Shown piece by piece: positions 33,628 through 41,439 of a stretch of DNA of 48,823 bases. The stretch is from Actinomycetota bacterium (lineage in GTDB: Bacteria; Actinomycetota; Acidimicrobiia; Acidimicrobiales; Ilumatobacteraceae). The position numbers and the translations under genes are program-made. The stretch covers positions 1-48,823 of the forward strand of contig JAUXQB010000046.1 in the NCBI GenBank assembly GCA_030685215.1, given 5' to 3'. The stretch's first letter is position 1. Each line of letters opens with the position of its first letter. The notes beneath the pieces were generated by a model, which saw only the letters and a program-made list of their open reading frames with translations, was not told the origin of the DNA and searched no databases.

Positions 33628-34911
33628 ATGACCGATCTTCCCCCCGACTCCCCAGACCCGGTCGTCCCGGTCGACCCGGTCGGCTCGCCCGGCGAGGCTG
33701 CCCCGGTGCCCGTCGACGCACCCGACGAGCCGGCACCCGACGAGCTGGCGCTCGACGCACCCACCACACCGGCGCTCGATTGGGGTGCGGCCACCCACGA
33801 GGGTCGCGTGCGCACCGAGAACGAAGACTCGTACGTGGTCGAGCCGATGGTGTTCGGCGTCGCCGACGGCATGGGCGGCCACCAGGCGGGCGAAGTGGCC
33901 AGCGCCATCGCAGCCGGCATCCTGCGCGATCGCCTGTCCAACGGCGCGCAATCGGTCGACGTCGCGGTCGCCGCGGTGGTCGAGGCCAACGCCGCCATCT
34001 TCCAAGGCGCGCACGGCAACGCCGAGCATCGCGGCATGGGCACCACGCTCACCGCGATGGTGGTGTTGGCCGATTCGTCGTCGCCGCGTCGCCTCGCGCT
34101 CGTCAACGTCGGCGACAGTCGCACCTACGTGATGCGCGGCGGCCGCCTGCGCCGGGTCACCATCGACCACAGCTACGTGCAGGAGCTGGTCTCCACCGGA
34201 CACATCACCGAGTACGAGGCGCGCAGCCACCCGCGGCGCAACATCGTCACCCGCGCGCTTGGCATCGAGCCCCACGTGCGGGTCGACACCTGGGTGATGC
34301 CGTTCGTGCTCGGCGACCGCTACGTGCTGTGCAGCGACGGCCTGGTCGACGAGGTCGACGACGACGAGATCGCTGCCATCGTCGGCGGCCTGTCGTCGCC
34401 GCAGGCGGTGGCCGATGCGTTGGTCGAGCTGGCCAACGAGCACGGTGGCCGCGACAACGTCACGGTCGTGGTGGTCGACGTGCTCGACGGCGACGCCGCG
34501 TCGCTCGACGACGACCTCGACGTCGACATCGCCTGGGACGACGTCGACCGCAGCAGCCTCGTCGACGCCGAAGCCGGCTCGGCTCCGGTGGTCGCCGTCG
34601 GCCTTCCCCCGCGCAACACGGCCACGCCCGGCGGCCCGGCCACCGCGGTGCTGCCGGCCGTCACGCCGTCGTCGGCCGCGCCGACGCGCCGTCGGTTCGG
34701 CTTGGGCGGGCTGCTGTTCGGCATCGCGTTCGGGGTCATCGCGATGCTCACCATCGTGTTGGTGCTGGTGGTGCGCAACAACGCCGACAACGAGCCCACG
34801 CCCACCACCGTCCCGTCCACCACGTTGGTCACCACCACGACCACGCGGGTCACCACCACCACGACGGCACCGACCACCACGACGCCCATCACCACCACCA
34901 CGGGACCGTAA
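33628..34911 (+). CDS. pstP: PP2C-type Ser/Thr phosphatase PstP
   Basis: 427 residues, ATG 7 nt after fhaB. An acidic/Pro-rich N-tail of about 50 residues precedes the PP2C catalytic domain (about 52-290): GRVRTENEDSY, VADGMGGHQAGE, GMGTTLTAMV, NVGDSRTYVMRGG, SDGLVDEVDDDE and GGRDNVTVVVV hold the metal-binding Asp residues. A TM helix lies at about 355-382, with a Thr/Pro-rich extracellular tail that has no folded domain. It dephosphorylates PknB and its targets. The long N-terminal extension is unusual against the mycobacterial protein. Confidence 0.93.
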   Translation: MTDLPPDSPDPVVPVDPVGSPGEAAPVPVDAPDEPAPDELALDAPTTPALDWGAATHEGRVRTENEDSYVVEPMVFGVADGMGGHQAGEVASAIAAGILRDRLSNGAQSVDVAVAAVVEANAAIFQGAHGNAEHRGMGTTLTAMVVLADSSSPRRLALVNVGDSRTYVMRGGRLRRVTIDHSYVQELVSTGHITEYEARSHPRRNIVTRALGIEPHVRVDTWVMPFVLGDRYVLCSDGLVDEVDDDEIAAIVGGLSSPQAVADALVELANEHGGRDNVTVVVVDVLDGDAASLDDDLDVDIAWDDVDRSSLVDAEAGSAPVVAVGLPPRNTATPGGPATAVLPAVTPSSAAPTRRRFGLGGLLFGIAFGVIAMLTIVLVLVVRNNADNEPTPTTVPSTTLVTTTTTRVTTTTTAPTTTTPITTTTGP

Positions 34912-34914
34912 CCC

Positions 34915-36291
34915 TTGGCTCAGTCGTCGCCCATCGCGTCCGCTCGTCGCAACAGCGAACTGGGCCTGGTCATCATGGCGGCGGGCATCTCGGCGGTGGC
35001 CTACGTGCTTGCCTCGCTGGGCAAGAACTCCACGATGCCGGCCACCATCGTGCCGTTCCTCATCGCGCTGCTCGGCATGTTGGTGGCGGCGCACATCGCC
35101 ACCCGCGTGCTCGCGGCCGGTGCCGACGGCACACTGCTGCCGCTGGCCATCCTGCTGCATGGCATCGGCTACGTGGTCATCGCTCGCCTCAGCGAGCGCC
35201 GCGCCGCGCTGCAGACCACGTGGTCGTTCATCGCCATCGTCGCGTTCGTCCTCACACTGCTCATCGTGCAGCGCCCACCCGACCTCGCCCGCTACAAGTG
35301 GACGTTCCTGTTCGTCGGCGCCGGGCTGCTCATCCTGCCGCTGGTGCCCGGCATCGGCAGCAGCGTCGGCGGCGCGCGCATCTGGGTGAGCATCGGGCCG
35401 ATCAACTTCCAGCCGGGTGAGTTCGCCAAGATCGCGTTGGCGTTGTTCTTCGCTGCGTACCTCGCCGACAACCGCGAGCTCATCGCCGCGGGCACGCGCC
35501 GCATCGGGCCGTTGCGCATCCCGGAGCTGCGTTACGTGCTGCCGGTCACGTTCGCCTGGGCGTTCGCCGTCGCGATCATGGTGGCCGAGAAGGATCTCGG
35601 TTCGGCACTGCTGTTCTTCACGCTGTTCACGGTGATGATGTGGGTGGCCACCGAGCGCGCCATCTACCTCATCCTCGGGCTCGTCATCTTCTCCGGGGCC
35701 GCGTACGTGGCCTGGCGGATGTTCGAGGTGGTGCAGACCCGCGTCGACATCTGGCTCGACCCGTGGAGCCAGTACGAGGGCAAGGGCTACCAACCCGCGC
35801 AGGCGATGTTCGCGTTCGCCAACGGCGGCACCGCCGGCACCGGTCTGGGCATGGGCAACCCCACCAAGATCCCCGCCGCCAGCACCGACTACGTGTTCGC
35901 CGCGATCGGTGAGGAGATGGGCCTCATCGGTGCCACGGCCATCATCATCGCGTTCCTGCTGCTGCTCGGTGCCGGGTTGCGGGTGGCCATTCGCGCGGAC
36001 CGCCCGTTCGAGAAGCTGCTCGCCACCGGTCTCACCACCATCATCACCATGCAGGCGTTCATCATCATCGGCGGTGTCATCCGTCTGGTGCCGCTCACCG
36101 GCATCACGCTGCCGTTCGTCAGCTACGGCGGCAGCAGCCTGCTCGCCAACTACATCCTGCTGGCGCTGCTCCTGCGCATCAGCGACTCGGGTGCGCGCCG
36201 TCGTGGCGAGCTGCCCATCGCCCTCACCATCGGCGAGCGCTGGGAAGCGCGCCGGCTGCGTCGAGCCGAACGCAAGGGAGTGGCCGCATGA
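34915..36291 (+). CDS. rodA: Peptidoglycan glycosyltransferase RodA (FtsW/RodA/SpoVE family)
   Basis: 458 residues. A TTG start at 34915, 3 nt after the pstP stop, is chosen because the membrane domain begins soon after; the first ATG (34975) would cut TM1. Ten or more TM helices. SEDS signatures: GARIWVSIGPINFQPGEFAKIA, MVAEKDLGSALLFF (the catalytic Asp region), YQPAQAMFAFANGGTAGTGLGMG and LPFVSYGGSSLLANYILLALLLRI. It polymerises lipid II with its PBP2-type partner PbpA, whose ATG overlaps the rodA TGA. Confidence 0.94.
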   Translation: MAQSSPIASARRNSELGLVIMAAGISAVAYVLASLGKNSTMPATIVPFLIALLGMLVAAHIATRVLAAGADGTLLPLAILLHGIGYVVIARLSERRAALQTTWSFIAIVAFVLTLLIVQRPPDLARYKWTFLFVGAGLLILPLVPGIGSSVGGARIWVSIGPINFQPGEFAKIALALFFAAYLADNRELIAAGTRRIGPLRIPELRYVLPVTFAWAFAVAIMVAEKDLGSALLFFTLFTVMMWVATERAIYLILGLVIFSGAAYVAWRMFEVVQTRVDIWLDPWSQYEGKGYQPAQAMFAFANGGTAGTGLGMGNPTKIPAASTDYVFAAIGEEMGLIGATAIIIAFLLLLGAGLRVAIRADRPFEKLLATGLTTIITMQAFIIIGGVIRLVPLTGITLPFVSYGGSSLLANYILLALLLRISDSGARRRGELPIALTIGERWEARRLRRAERKGVAA

Positions 36292-37775
36292 ACCCGCAGA
36301 TCCGCAAGCTGGCGGCGGGGTTGCTGGTGCTGTACCTCGCCCTGTTCGCCGCGCTCAACGTCATCCAGGTGAGCAAGAAGGAGACCCTCAACGCGCACCC
36401 GCAGAACAACCGTCAGACCATCCGCGACTTCAACCGTCCGCGCGGCGCCATCGTCACCGCCGACGGCGAGGTGGTGGCGCGCAGCGTGCCCACCGAACCC
36501 GGCTCCCAGTTCCGGTTCCAGCGCGAGTACCCCACCGGCGAACTGTTCAGCAACGTCACCGGCTACTACACGTACAGCTTCGGCAGCACGCAGCTGGAGA
36601 AGACCCAGAACGACGTGCTGATGGGCGACACCACGCAGCAGAAGGTCGACAGTGTGTTCGGTGGTGCCGACAACACCGGCAGCGTGCAGCTCACCATGCG
36701 CGCCGACGTGCAGCGCATCGCCGCGCAGGCACTGGGTGGGCGTGAAGGTTCGGTGGTGGTGATGGACCCCAAGACGGGTGCGGTCATCGCGATGGTGAGC
36801 TTCCCGTGGTTCAACCCCAATCAGGTGGCCACGCACGACACCGAGACCGCCGAGGACGTGCTCGACTTCCTCAACAACACACCCGGCAAACCGCTCCTGG
36901 CCAACGCGTACCAGGAGAACTACATGCCCGGGTCGAGCTTCAAGATCATCACCACCGGCATCGCGCTCGAGAACGGCGTCACCAGCCTCGACCGCACGTG
37001 GCCGAGCGAGCGCGAGTGGCTGCCACCGCAGACCCAGGACCCCATCCAGAACTACGGCGGCAGCAGCTGCGGTGGCTCGATGGCGCAGGTGTTCTACCGC
37101 AGCTGCAACATCCCGTTCGCGCAGATGGCCGTCGAGCTGGGGCCGCAGCGGATGACCGACGGTGTGGCCGCGTGGGGCATCGGCTCGCCACTGCCGATCG
37201 ACCTGCCACGTCCTGCGTCGAGCAGCTTCTGCGGCAACGTGCTGCCGTGCGACGCGGCGTTCTTCGACGACCAGCTGCCGCTGCTCGCCATCGGCGGCTT
37301 CGGGCAGGGCAACGACCTGATGGTGCCACTGCACATGTGCATGGTCGCCTCCACCGTGGCCAACTCCGGTCAGATGATGGCGCCCTACGTCGTCGATGCG
37401 ACGTTGAAGAACGACGGCACCGTCATCGAACGCACGGCTCCGAGCGTGTGGCGCCAGCCGATCTCGCCCGTCACCGCCTCCACGCTCACCGACCTGATGG
37501 TGAACGTCGTCAACCAGGGCACCGGGACCGCGATGCAGCTGGCCAACGGCGTGCAGGCCGCGGCCAAGACCGGCACCGCCCAGCTCAACGCCGCGGGCGA
37601 GCCGGAAGCGTCGCACGCATGGATCGTCGGGTTCGCTCCCGCCGAGGCGCCGCGCTACGCGGTGGCCGTCATGCTGAAGGGCACCAATGCCGAAGTCAGC
37701 GCCAGCACTGGCGGCAAGTTGGCCGGTCCCATCGCCAAGCAAGTGTTCGACTACCTGTTCGCCAGCGAAAGTTGA
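36288..37775 (+). CDS. pbpA: Penicillin-binding protein PbpA (class B transpeptidase)
   Basis: 495 residues, ATG overlapping the rodA stop. N-terminal TM anchor (about 8-27), a short dimerisation region, then the transpeptidase domain. Active-site S216-S-F-K219 in MPGSSFKII, SxN in YRSCNIPF and KTG in AAKTGTAQ. Four cysteines in the catalytic region (for example SSCGGS and SSSFCGNVLPCDAAFF) could form disulfides outside the membrane. It crosslinks glycan strands made by RodA and, in mycobacteria, is controlled by PknB. Confidence 0.94.
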   Translation: MNPQIRKLAAGLLVLYLALFAALNVIQVSKKETLNAHPQNNRQTIRDFNRPRGAIVTADGEVVARSVPTEPGSQFRFQREYPTGELFSNVTGYYTYSFGSTQLEKTQNDVLMGDTTQQKVDSVFGGADNTGSVQLTMRADVQRIAAQALGGREGSVVVMDPKTGAVIAMVSFPWFNPNQVATHDTETAEDVLDFLNNTPGKPLLANAYQENYMPGSSFKIITTGIALENGVTSLDRTWPSEREWLPPQTQDPIQNYGGSSCGGSMAQVFYRSCNIPFAQMAVELGPQRMTDGVAAWGIGSPLPIDLPRPASSSFCGNVLPCDAAFFDDQLPLLAIGGFGQGNDLMVPLHMCMVASTVANSGQMMAPYVVDATLKNDGTVIERTAPSVWRQPISPVTASTLTDLMVNVVNQGTGTAMQLANGVQAAAKTGTAQLNAAGEPEASHAWIVGFAPAEAPRYAVAVMLKGTNAEVSASTGGKLAGPIAKQVFDYLFASES

Positions 37776-37804
37776 CAGGTGTCGTCCGCCACACGCTCAT
37801 ACCC

Positions 37805-37839
37805 GGTGAACCCACTTCACCCATGAGCATCGGTATCCT
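37805..37839 (+). promoter_or_regulatory. Possible internal promoter and palindrome before pknB
   Basis: GGTGAA-CCCAC-TTCACC (37805-37821) is a perfect 6-bp inverted repeat and TATCCT (37834-37839) a plausible -10 in the 94-bp gap after pbpA. This is the only sizeable gap inside the operon, so pknB may have its own control. Confidence 0.4.
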
Positions 37840-37869
37840 CGGTTGGCGATTTGGCCAGGAAAGGCATCA

Positions 37870-39942
37870 GTGACCGGCAACAACGAGCGCACCGTCTTGA
37901 ACGAGCGCTACGAGATCCAGCAACGCATCGGGCGCGGCGGCATGGCCGACGTGTTCCTCGCGCGCGACCTGTTGCTCGATCGGCCCGTCGCCATCAAGGT
38001 GCTGTTCCCCGAGTTCGCCGTCGACCCCAACTTCGTCGAGCGCTTCCGGCGTGAGGCGCAGAGCGCCGCCAACCTCAACCACCCCAACATCGTCGGCGTC
38101 TACGACTGGGGTCAGTACGCGAACACCTACTTCATGGCCATGGAGTACGTGCAGGGCCGCACGCTCGCCGACATCCTGCGCGCGAACGGCCACGTCAACA
38201 GCATGCAGGCCGCCGAGATCGCCAGCGAGGTCGCCGCCGCGCTGGGCTTCGCGCACCGCAACGGTGTGGTGCACCGCGACATCAAGCCCGCCAACATCCT
38301 CATCGGCGCCAACGGCCAGGTGAAGGTGGCCGACTTCGGCATCGCCCGTGCGATGAACGCGCCCACCGAGAGCAACCTCACGCAAGCCGGTTCGGTGATG
38401 GGCACCGCCACCTACTTCTCGCCCGAGCAGGCCCAGGGCGCCCAGCCCGACCCGCGCAGCGACCTGTACTCGCTGGGCATCGTGCTCTACGAGATGGTGG
38501 CCGGCCGCCCTCCGTTCAGCGGCGAGAACCCGGTGAGCATCGCGTACAAGCAGGTGCACGAGCAGCCGCAGCCGCTGAACCAGCTGGTCGCCGACGTGCC
38601 CAAGCCGTTCGAGGCCATCGTCGCCAAGCTGCTCGCCAAGAAGGCCGACGTGCGCTACTCCACCGCCGAGGCGGTGCGCGACGACCTGCGCCGCTACCGC
38701 AACGGTGAGCCCGTGCACGCGCTCACCTCCGCGATGGGTGCCGCACCGGCCACCACCGCCGTGCCGCGTGCTGCCGCCGCGGGCGCGGCTGCCGGAGCGG
38801 TCGGGGCCACGGTCGGTTTGCCACGCACCACCGCTCAGCCGGGCATGGCCGGCACCGGCGCGATGCCGCGCACGGCCGCGCAGCCGCAGCAGTACCAACC
38901 GCAGCAGTACGACGCCGGTGGTCGCGGTGGCATGTACGCCGTCATCGGCTTCCTCGCGCTCATCGCGCTGGTGGTGGGCGGCATCGTGCTGTTCAACGCG
39001 CTGTCGAAGGACGACCAGCCCAGCTCGTTCCCGATGCCCGCAGTCGTGGGCGCGCTGCTCGAGGAGGGCACCACGGTGCTCGACGAAGCGGGCCTGCAGG
39101 TGAACCCACCGGTCATCGCCAACGACCCTGCGTTCCCTCCCGGCGCCATCGTGCTCACCGAGCCCGCGGCGGGCACCACCGTGCAGCGCGGCCAGGCCGT
39201 CACCATCTACTACAACCCGGTGCTCACCCCGTTCGCCCTGGACGAGATGGCCGGCAAGAGCCAGGAAGACGCGGTGCTGCTGCTGCAGGGGCAGGGCCTG
39301 GTGCCGCGGGTGGTCACCGAGGACAACCCCGACGTCGAGGCCGGGTTCGTCATCCGCACCGAGCCGCCCGCCGGCACGCAGGTGCAGCAAGGCGACGAGA
39401 TCGTCGTCGTGGTCTCGGCCGCGGCCAACGAGGTCAGCGTGCCGCCGGTGGCGGGGCTGTCGCAGGCCGACGCGAACGCGACGCTCACCACTGCCGCCTA
39501 CGACTTCGTGGTCACCGTCGAGCTCGAAGCCAGCCCCGACGTGCAGGCCGGTGTCGCCATCCGCACCGACCCGGCAGCGGGCGAGCTGGTCGAGAAGGGC
39601 AGCCCGGTCACGTTGTTCGTGTCGAGTGGCCCGGAACCGGTGAAGGTGCCACCGCTCGAAGGTCTCACGGAAGCCGCCGCCCGGGCCAAGCTGCTCGAGC
39701 TCGGGCTGGTGCCCGAGGTCAGCTACCAGGCAGTGCCCATCGGCGACTCGAAGGACGGCCGCGTCATCTCGCAGAGCGTGCCCTCGGGCACCGACGTGGC
39801 GCCCGGCACCACCGTCCGCCTGCGGGTGGGTCAGTCGCCGGCCCCCACACCGACCCCGACGCCCACTCCCACCCCGACCCCCACTCCTACCCCGACGCCC
39901 ACACCCACCCCCACGCCGACGGTGCCGCCCTCGGCACCCTGA
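37870..39942 (+). CDS. pknB: PASTA-domain Ser/Thr protein kinase PknB
   Basis: 690 residues. The GTG at 37870 has AGGAAAGG just upstream, choosing it over a TTG nine codons earlier. Kinase domain about 14-278: IGRGGMADVF, Lys43 in VAIKVLF, HRDIKPANIL, DFGIARA, the activation-loop TQAGSVMGTATYFSPEQ and DLYSLGIVLYEM. An Ala/Gln-rich juxtamembrane region, one TM (about 355-378), then four PASTA repeats (about 385-655) that sense muropeptide/lipid II. The chain ends in a Pro-Thr dipeptide tract. Last gene of the operon. With pknA absent here, PknB is the only kinase at this locus. Confidence 0.95.
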   Translation: MTGNNERTVLNERYEIQQRIGRGGMADVFLARDLLLDRPVAIKVLFPEFAVDPNFVERFRREAQSAANLNHPNIVGVYDWGQYANTYFMAMEYVQGRTLADILRANGHVNSMQAAEIASEVAAALGFAHRNGVVHRDIKPANILIGANGQVKVADFGIARAMNAPTESNLTQAGSVMGTATYFSPEQAQGAQPDPRSDLYSLGIVLYEMVAGRPPFSGENPVSIAYKQVHEQPQPLNQLVADVPKPFEAIVAKLLAKKADVRYSTAEAVRDDLRRYRNGEPVHALTSAMGAAPATTAVPRAAAAGAAAGAVGATVGLPRTTAQPGMAGTGAMPRTAAQPQQYQPQQYDAGGRGGMYAVIGFLALIALVVGGIVLFNALSKDDQPSSFPMPAVVGALLEEGTTVLDEAGLQVNPPVIANDPAFPPGAIVLTEPAAGTTVQRGQAVTIYYNPVLTPFALDEMAGKSQEDAVLLLQGQGLVPRVVTEDNPDVEAGFVIRTEPPAGTQVQQGDEIVVVVSAAANEVSVPPVAGLSQADANATLTTAAYDFVVTVELEASPDVQAGVAIRTDPAAGELVEKGSPVTLFVSSGPEPVKVPPLEGLTEAAARAKLLELGLVPEVSYQAVPIGDSKDGRVISQSVPSGTDVAPGTTVRLRVGQSPAPTPTPTPTPTPTPTPTPTPTPTPTPTVPPSAP
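39842..39921 (+). repeat. Pro-Thr-encoding hexamer tract at the 3' end of pknB
   Basis: About 80 bp of imperfect CC(C/G)AC(C/G/T)-type units encode a run of about twelve Pro-Thr pairs after the last PASTA domain (residues about 658-684). It is C-rich and repetitive, so copy number may vary. In the gap that follows (39943-40018) four GTCGC units stand at 39946-39966. Confidence 0.8.
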
Positions 39943-40018
39943 CGGTGTCGCGTCGCGTCGCGTCGTGCCGATGTCGTGGCCGGGGCCGGGGCGCGGTCGG
40001 TGTCGCGGCGGGTCGCGC

Positions 40019-40600
40019 TCAGACGGCGACGGTGCGTGCGAGGAAGTTGCGCAGCAGGTGATGCCCGGCCCCGGTGAGGATGCTCTCCGGGTGGAACTGC
40101 ACACCTTCCACCGGCAGTTCGCGGTGGCGCACGCCCATCACGATGCCGTCGCAGGTGGCGGTGACCTCCAGGCAGTCGGGCATCGTGGCCGGGTCGATCA
40201 CCAGGCTGTGGTAGCGGGTGGCGGTGAGCGGCGAGGGCAGGTCGGCGAACACGCCGACGCCGTGATGTTCGATGGGGCTGGTCTTGCCGTGCATCAGCTG
40301 CGGCGCCCGCACCACCGCGCCGCCGTACACGTGGCCGATGGCCTGGTGGCCGAGGCACACGCCGAGCAGGGGCACGCCGGCTGCGGCGAAGGCGGGAATG
40401 GCATCGCAGATGATGCCCGCGTCCTCCGGGCGGCCCGGCCCGGGCGAGAGCAGCACGGCGTCGGGCTCGGTGGCCAGCGCCTGCTGCACGGTGAGCTGAT
40501 CGTTGCGCACCACGACCGGTTCGGCGCCGAGCTCGCCCAGGTACTGCACCAGGTTGTAGACGAAGCTGTCGTAGCTGTCGATCACGAGAACGCGCGGCAC
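40019..40600 (-). CDS. trpG: Glutamine amidotransferase TrpG/PabA-type component
   Basis: 193 residues from GTG 40600 ([13 protein letters not shown]); the frame is open further upstream but that part is antisense to crgA. Catalytic triad: Cys in LLGVCLGHQ, His and Glu in QFHPES. The oxyanion strand [14 protein letters not shown] is typical. It supplies ammonia to anthranilate or aminodeoxychorismate synthase component I, encoded elsewhere. In M. tuberculosis the equivalent (annotated trpG) also lies between pknB and crgA, so this is conserved linkage. Its upstream region is shared with the divergent crgA. Confidence 0.9.
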   Translation of the reverse strand: MPRVLVIDSYDSFVYNLVQYLGELGAEPVVVRNDQLTVQQALATEPDAVLLSPGPGRPEDAGIICDAIPAFAAAGVPLLGVCLGHQAIGHVYGGAVVRAPQLMHGKTSPIEHHGVGVFADLPSPLTATRYHSLVIDPATMPDCLEVTATCDGIVMGVRHRELPVEGVQFHPESILTGAGHHLLRNFLARTVAV

Positions 40601-40651
40601 CGGTACAGCCTGCCCGGTGGAAGCGACCGTTGTCGAATGGGTTGCGTCACA

Positions 40652-40657
40652 TAGACT
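40652..40657 (+). promoter_or_regulatory. -10 element TAGACT, leaderless crgA start
   Basis: TAGACT lies 8 nt before the crgA GTG (40666). Confidence 0.5.
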
Positions 40658-40665
40658 CTTCGCCC

Positions 40666-40986
40666 GTGGCTCCTCCGAAACGCAAATCGACCGGCCGTGT
40701 GACACCCAAGGGCACCAAGCCCGGCCAGGTCACCGCGATGGCGAAGGAAGCGCCGCACCACGACAGCTCCATCGCACAGTCGTCGCGCTACACGCCGCCG
40801 ACGCCGAAGGAGTACTACGAGAGCCCGAGCTGGGTTCCCATCCTGATGTTCACGTTCCTCGGGCTCGGTGCCATCAGCATCATCCTGCGCTACGTGGTGC
40901 CGGCGTTCGAGAACACCAACACGCCCGTGCTCATCGGCCTGGTGTGCATGCTGGCCGGGTTGTTCACCGCCACGAAGTGGAAATAG
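40666..40986 (+). CDS. crgA: Cell division protein CrgA
   Basis: 106 residues. The GTG at 40666 gives [12 protein letters not shown], matching the basic N-terminus of CrgA. A cytosolic basic/Pro-rich segment (about 1-50) is followed by [14 protein letters not shown] and two membrane helices (about 57-80 and 87-103) ending ATKWK. CrgA recruits PBPs and FtsZ/FtsQ/FtsI partners at the septum in actinobacteria. It anchors the conserved near-origin locus together with the PknB operon. Confidence 0.93.
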   Translation: MAPPKRKSTGRVTPKGTKPGQVTAMAKEAPHHDSSIAQSSRYTPPTPKEYYESPSWVPILMFTFLGLGAISIILRYVVPAFENTNTPVLIGLVCMLAGLFTATKWK

Positions 40987-40994
40987 CGCTCCTC

Positions 40995-41030
40995 GCTGCT
41001 CCGAGGCTGCTCCGAGGCTGGTCGCAGCCT
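40995..41030 (+). terminator. Tandem 11-mer and hairpin after crgA
   Basis: GCTGCTCCGAG is repeated exactly twice (40995-41005, 41006-41016). Then AGGCTG-GTCG-CAGCCT (41015-41030) makes a 6-bp hairpin with a tetraloop, a probable crgA terminator without a T-run. Confidence 0.45.
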
Positions 41031-41100
41031 GTGGATGAACAGGGCGATCGAGTCACAGTGATGTAATTACATCACAGAGTTATCCACAGACTGTGGGGAA
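41030..41100. other. Cluster of DnaA-box-like sequences
   Basis: TTATCCACA (41080-41088) is a perfect consensus DnaA box. TGTGGATGA (41030-41038) is one mismatch and TGTGGGGAA (41092-41100) two mismatches from it on the opposite strand. The last two boxes face each other around CCACAG-A-CTGTGG. The segment is AT-rich for this genome. No dnaA or dnaN is in the window, so this is not claimed as oriC. Confidence 0.45.
41058..41075. promoter_or_regulatory. 18-bp perfect palindrome GTGATGTAATTACATCAC
   Basis: It is symmetric over 18 bp without a spacer and flanked by TCACAG on both sides (41053-41058, 41072-41077). The TGTAATTACA core resembles GntR/FadR-type operators. It stands between the crgA 3' end and the 3' end of the zinc-ribbon gene, away from any start codon, so its role is unclear. 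Confidence 0.5.
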
Positions 41101-41101
41101 C

Positions 41102-41368
41102 TCACTCGAAGAGCGGTGCGACGATCACCATGTCGTCGAGGCAGTGGCGCGGCGGCGGCGGGTCCTCGTCCGGGGCCAGCAGCATCTTCAATTCCAGCCC
41201 ACACACGGTGCACCGGTACTTGACGTTGATCTTGCGCATCTCGCCGGCCGGCGGCGGCGCCGGCATCGGCGTGGTGAAGCTGCGCAGCATGCCAATGCCA
41301 CTTTTCCACAGGACGACGCCGAACAGCACCCCGAATCCGACCCAGATGATGGTGGCGAACGCGGGCAT
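41102..41368 (-). CDS. Small membrane protein with zinc ribbon
   Basis: 88 residues, ATG behind a TAGCCT leaderless promoter. One membrane helix (about 5-25), a Pro-rich linker, then YRCTVCGLEL (Cys53, Cys56) and RHC (His75, Cys76), enough for one zinc site. The cytosolic or external side is unclear. I recognise no family function; it may be an assembly or regulatory subunit. It ends near the DnaA-box segment. Confidence 0.75.
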   Translation of the reverse strand: MPAFATIIWVGFGVLFGVVLWKSGIGMLRSFTTPMPAPPPAGEMRKINVKYRCTVCGLELKMLLAPDEDPPPPRHCLDDMVIVAPLFE

Positions 41369-41374
41369 GCCGTC

Positions 41375-41380
41375 AGGCTA
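41375..41380 (-). promoter_or_regulatory. -10 element TAGCCT, leaderless start
   Basis: On the minus strand TAGCCT (41380 to 41375) is 6 nt before the ATG at 41368. Confidence 0.6.
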
Positions 41381-41439
41381 CCGAGTGTCGTGATGCCCTG
41401 CGCCGGGCAGGCCTCGAGCTGCAGCTCAGGGTGCGACCG

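Noticed and set aside
41030-41100. Chromosomal origin (oriC)
   Set aside because: Only three box-like sites and no dnaA, dnaN, rnpA or rpmH nearby.
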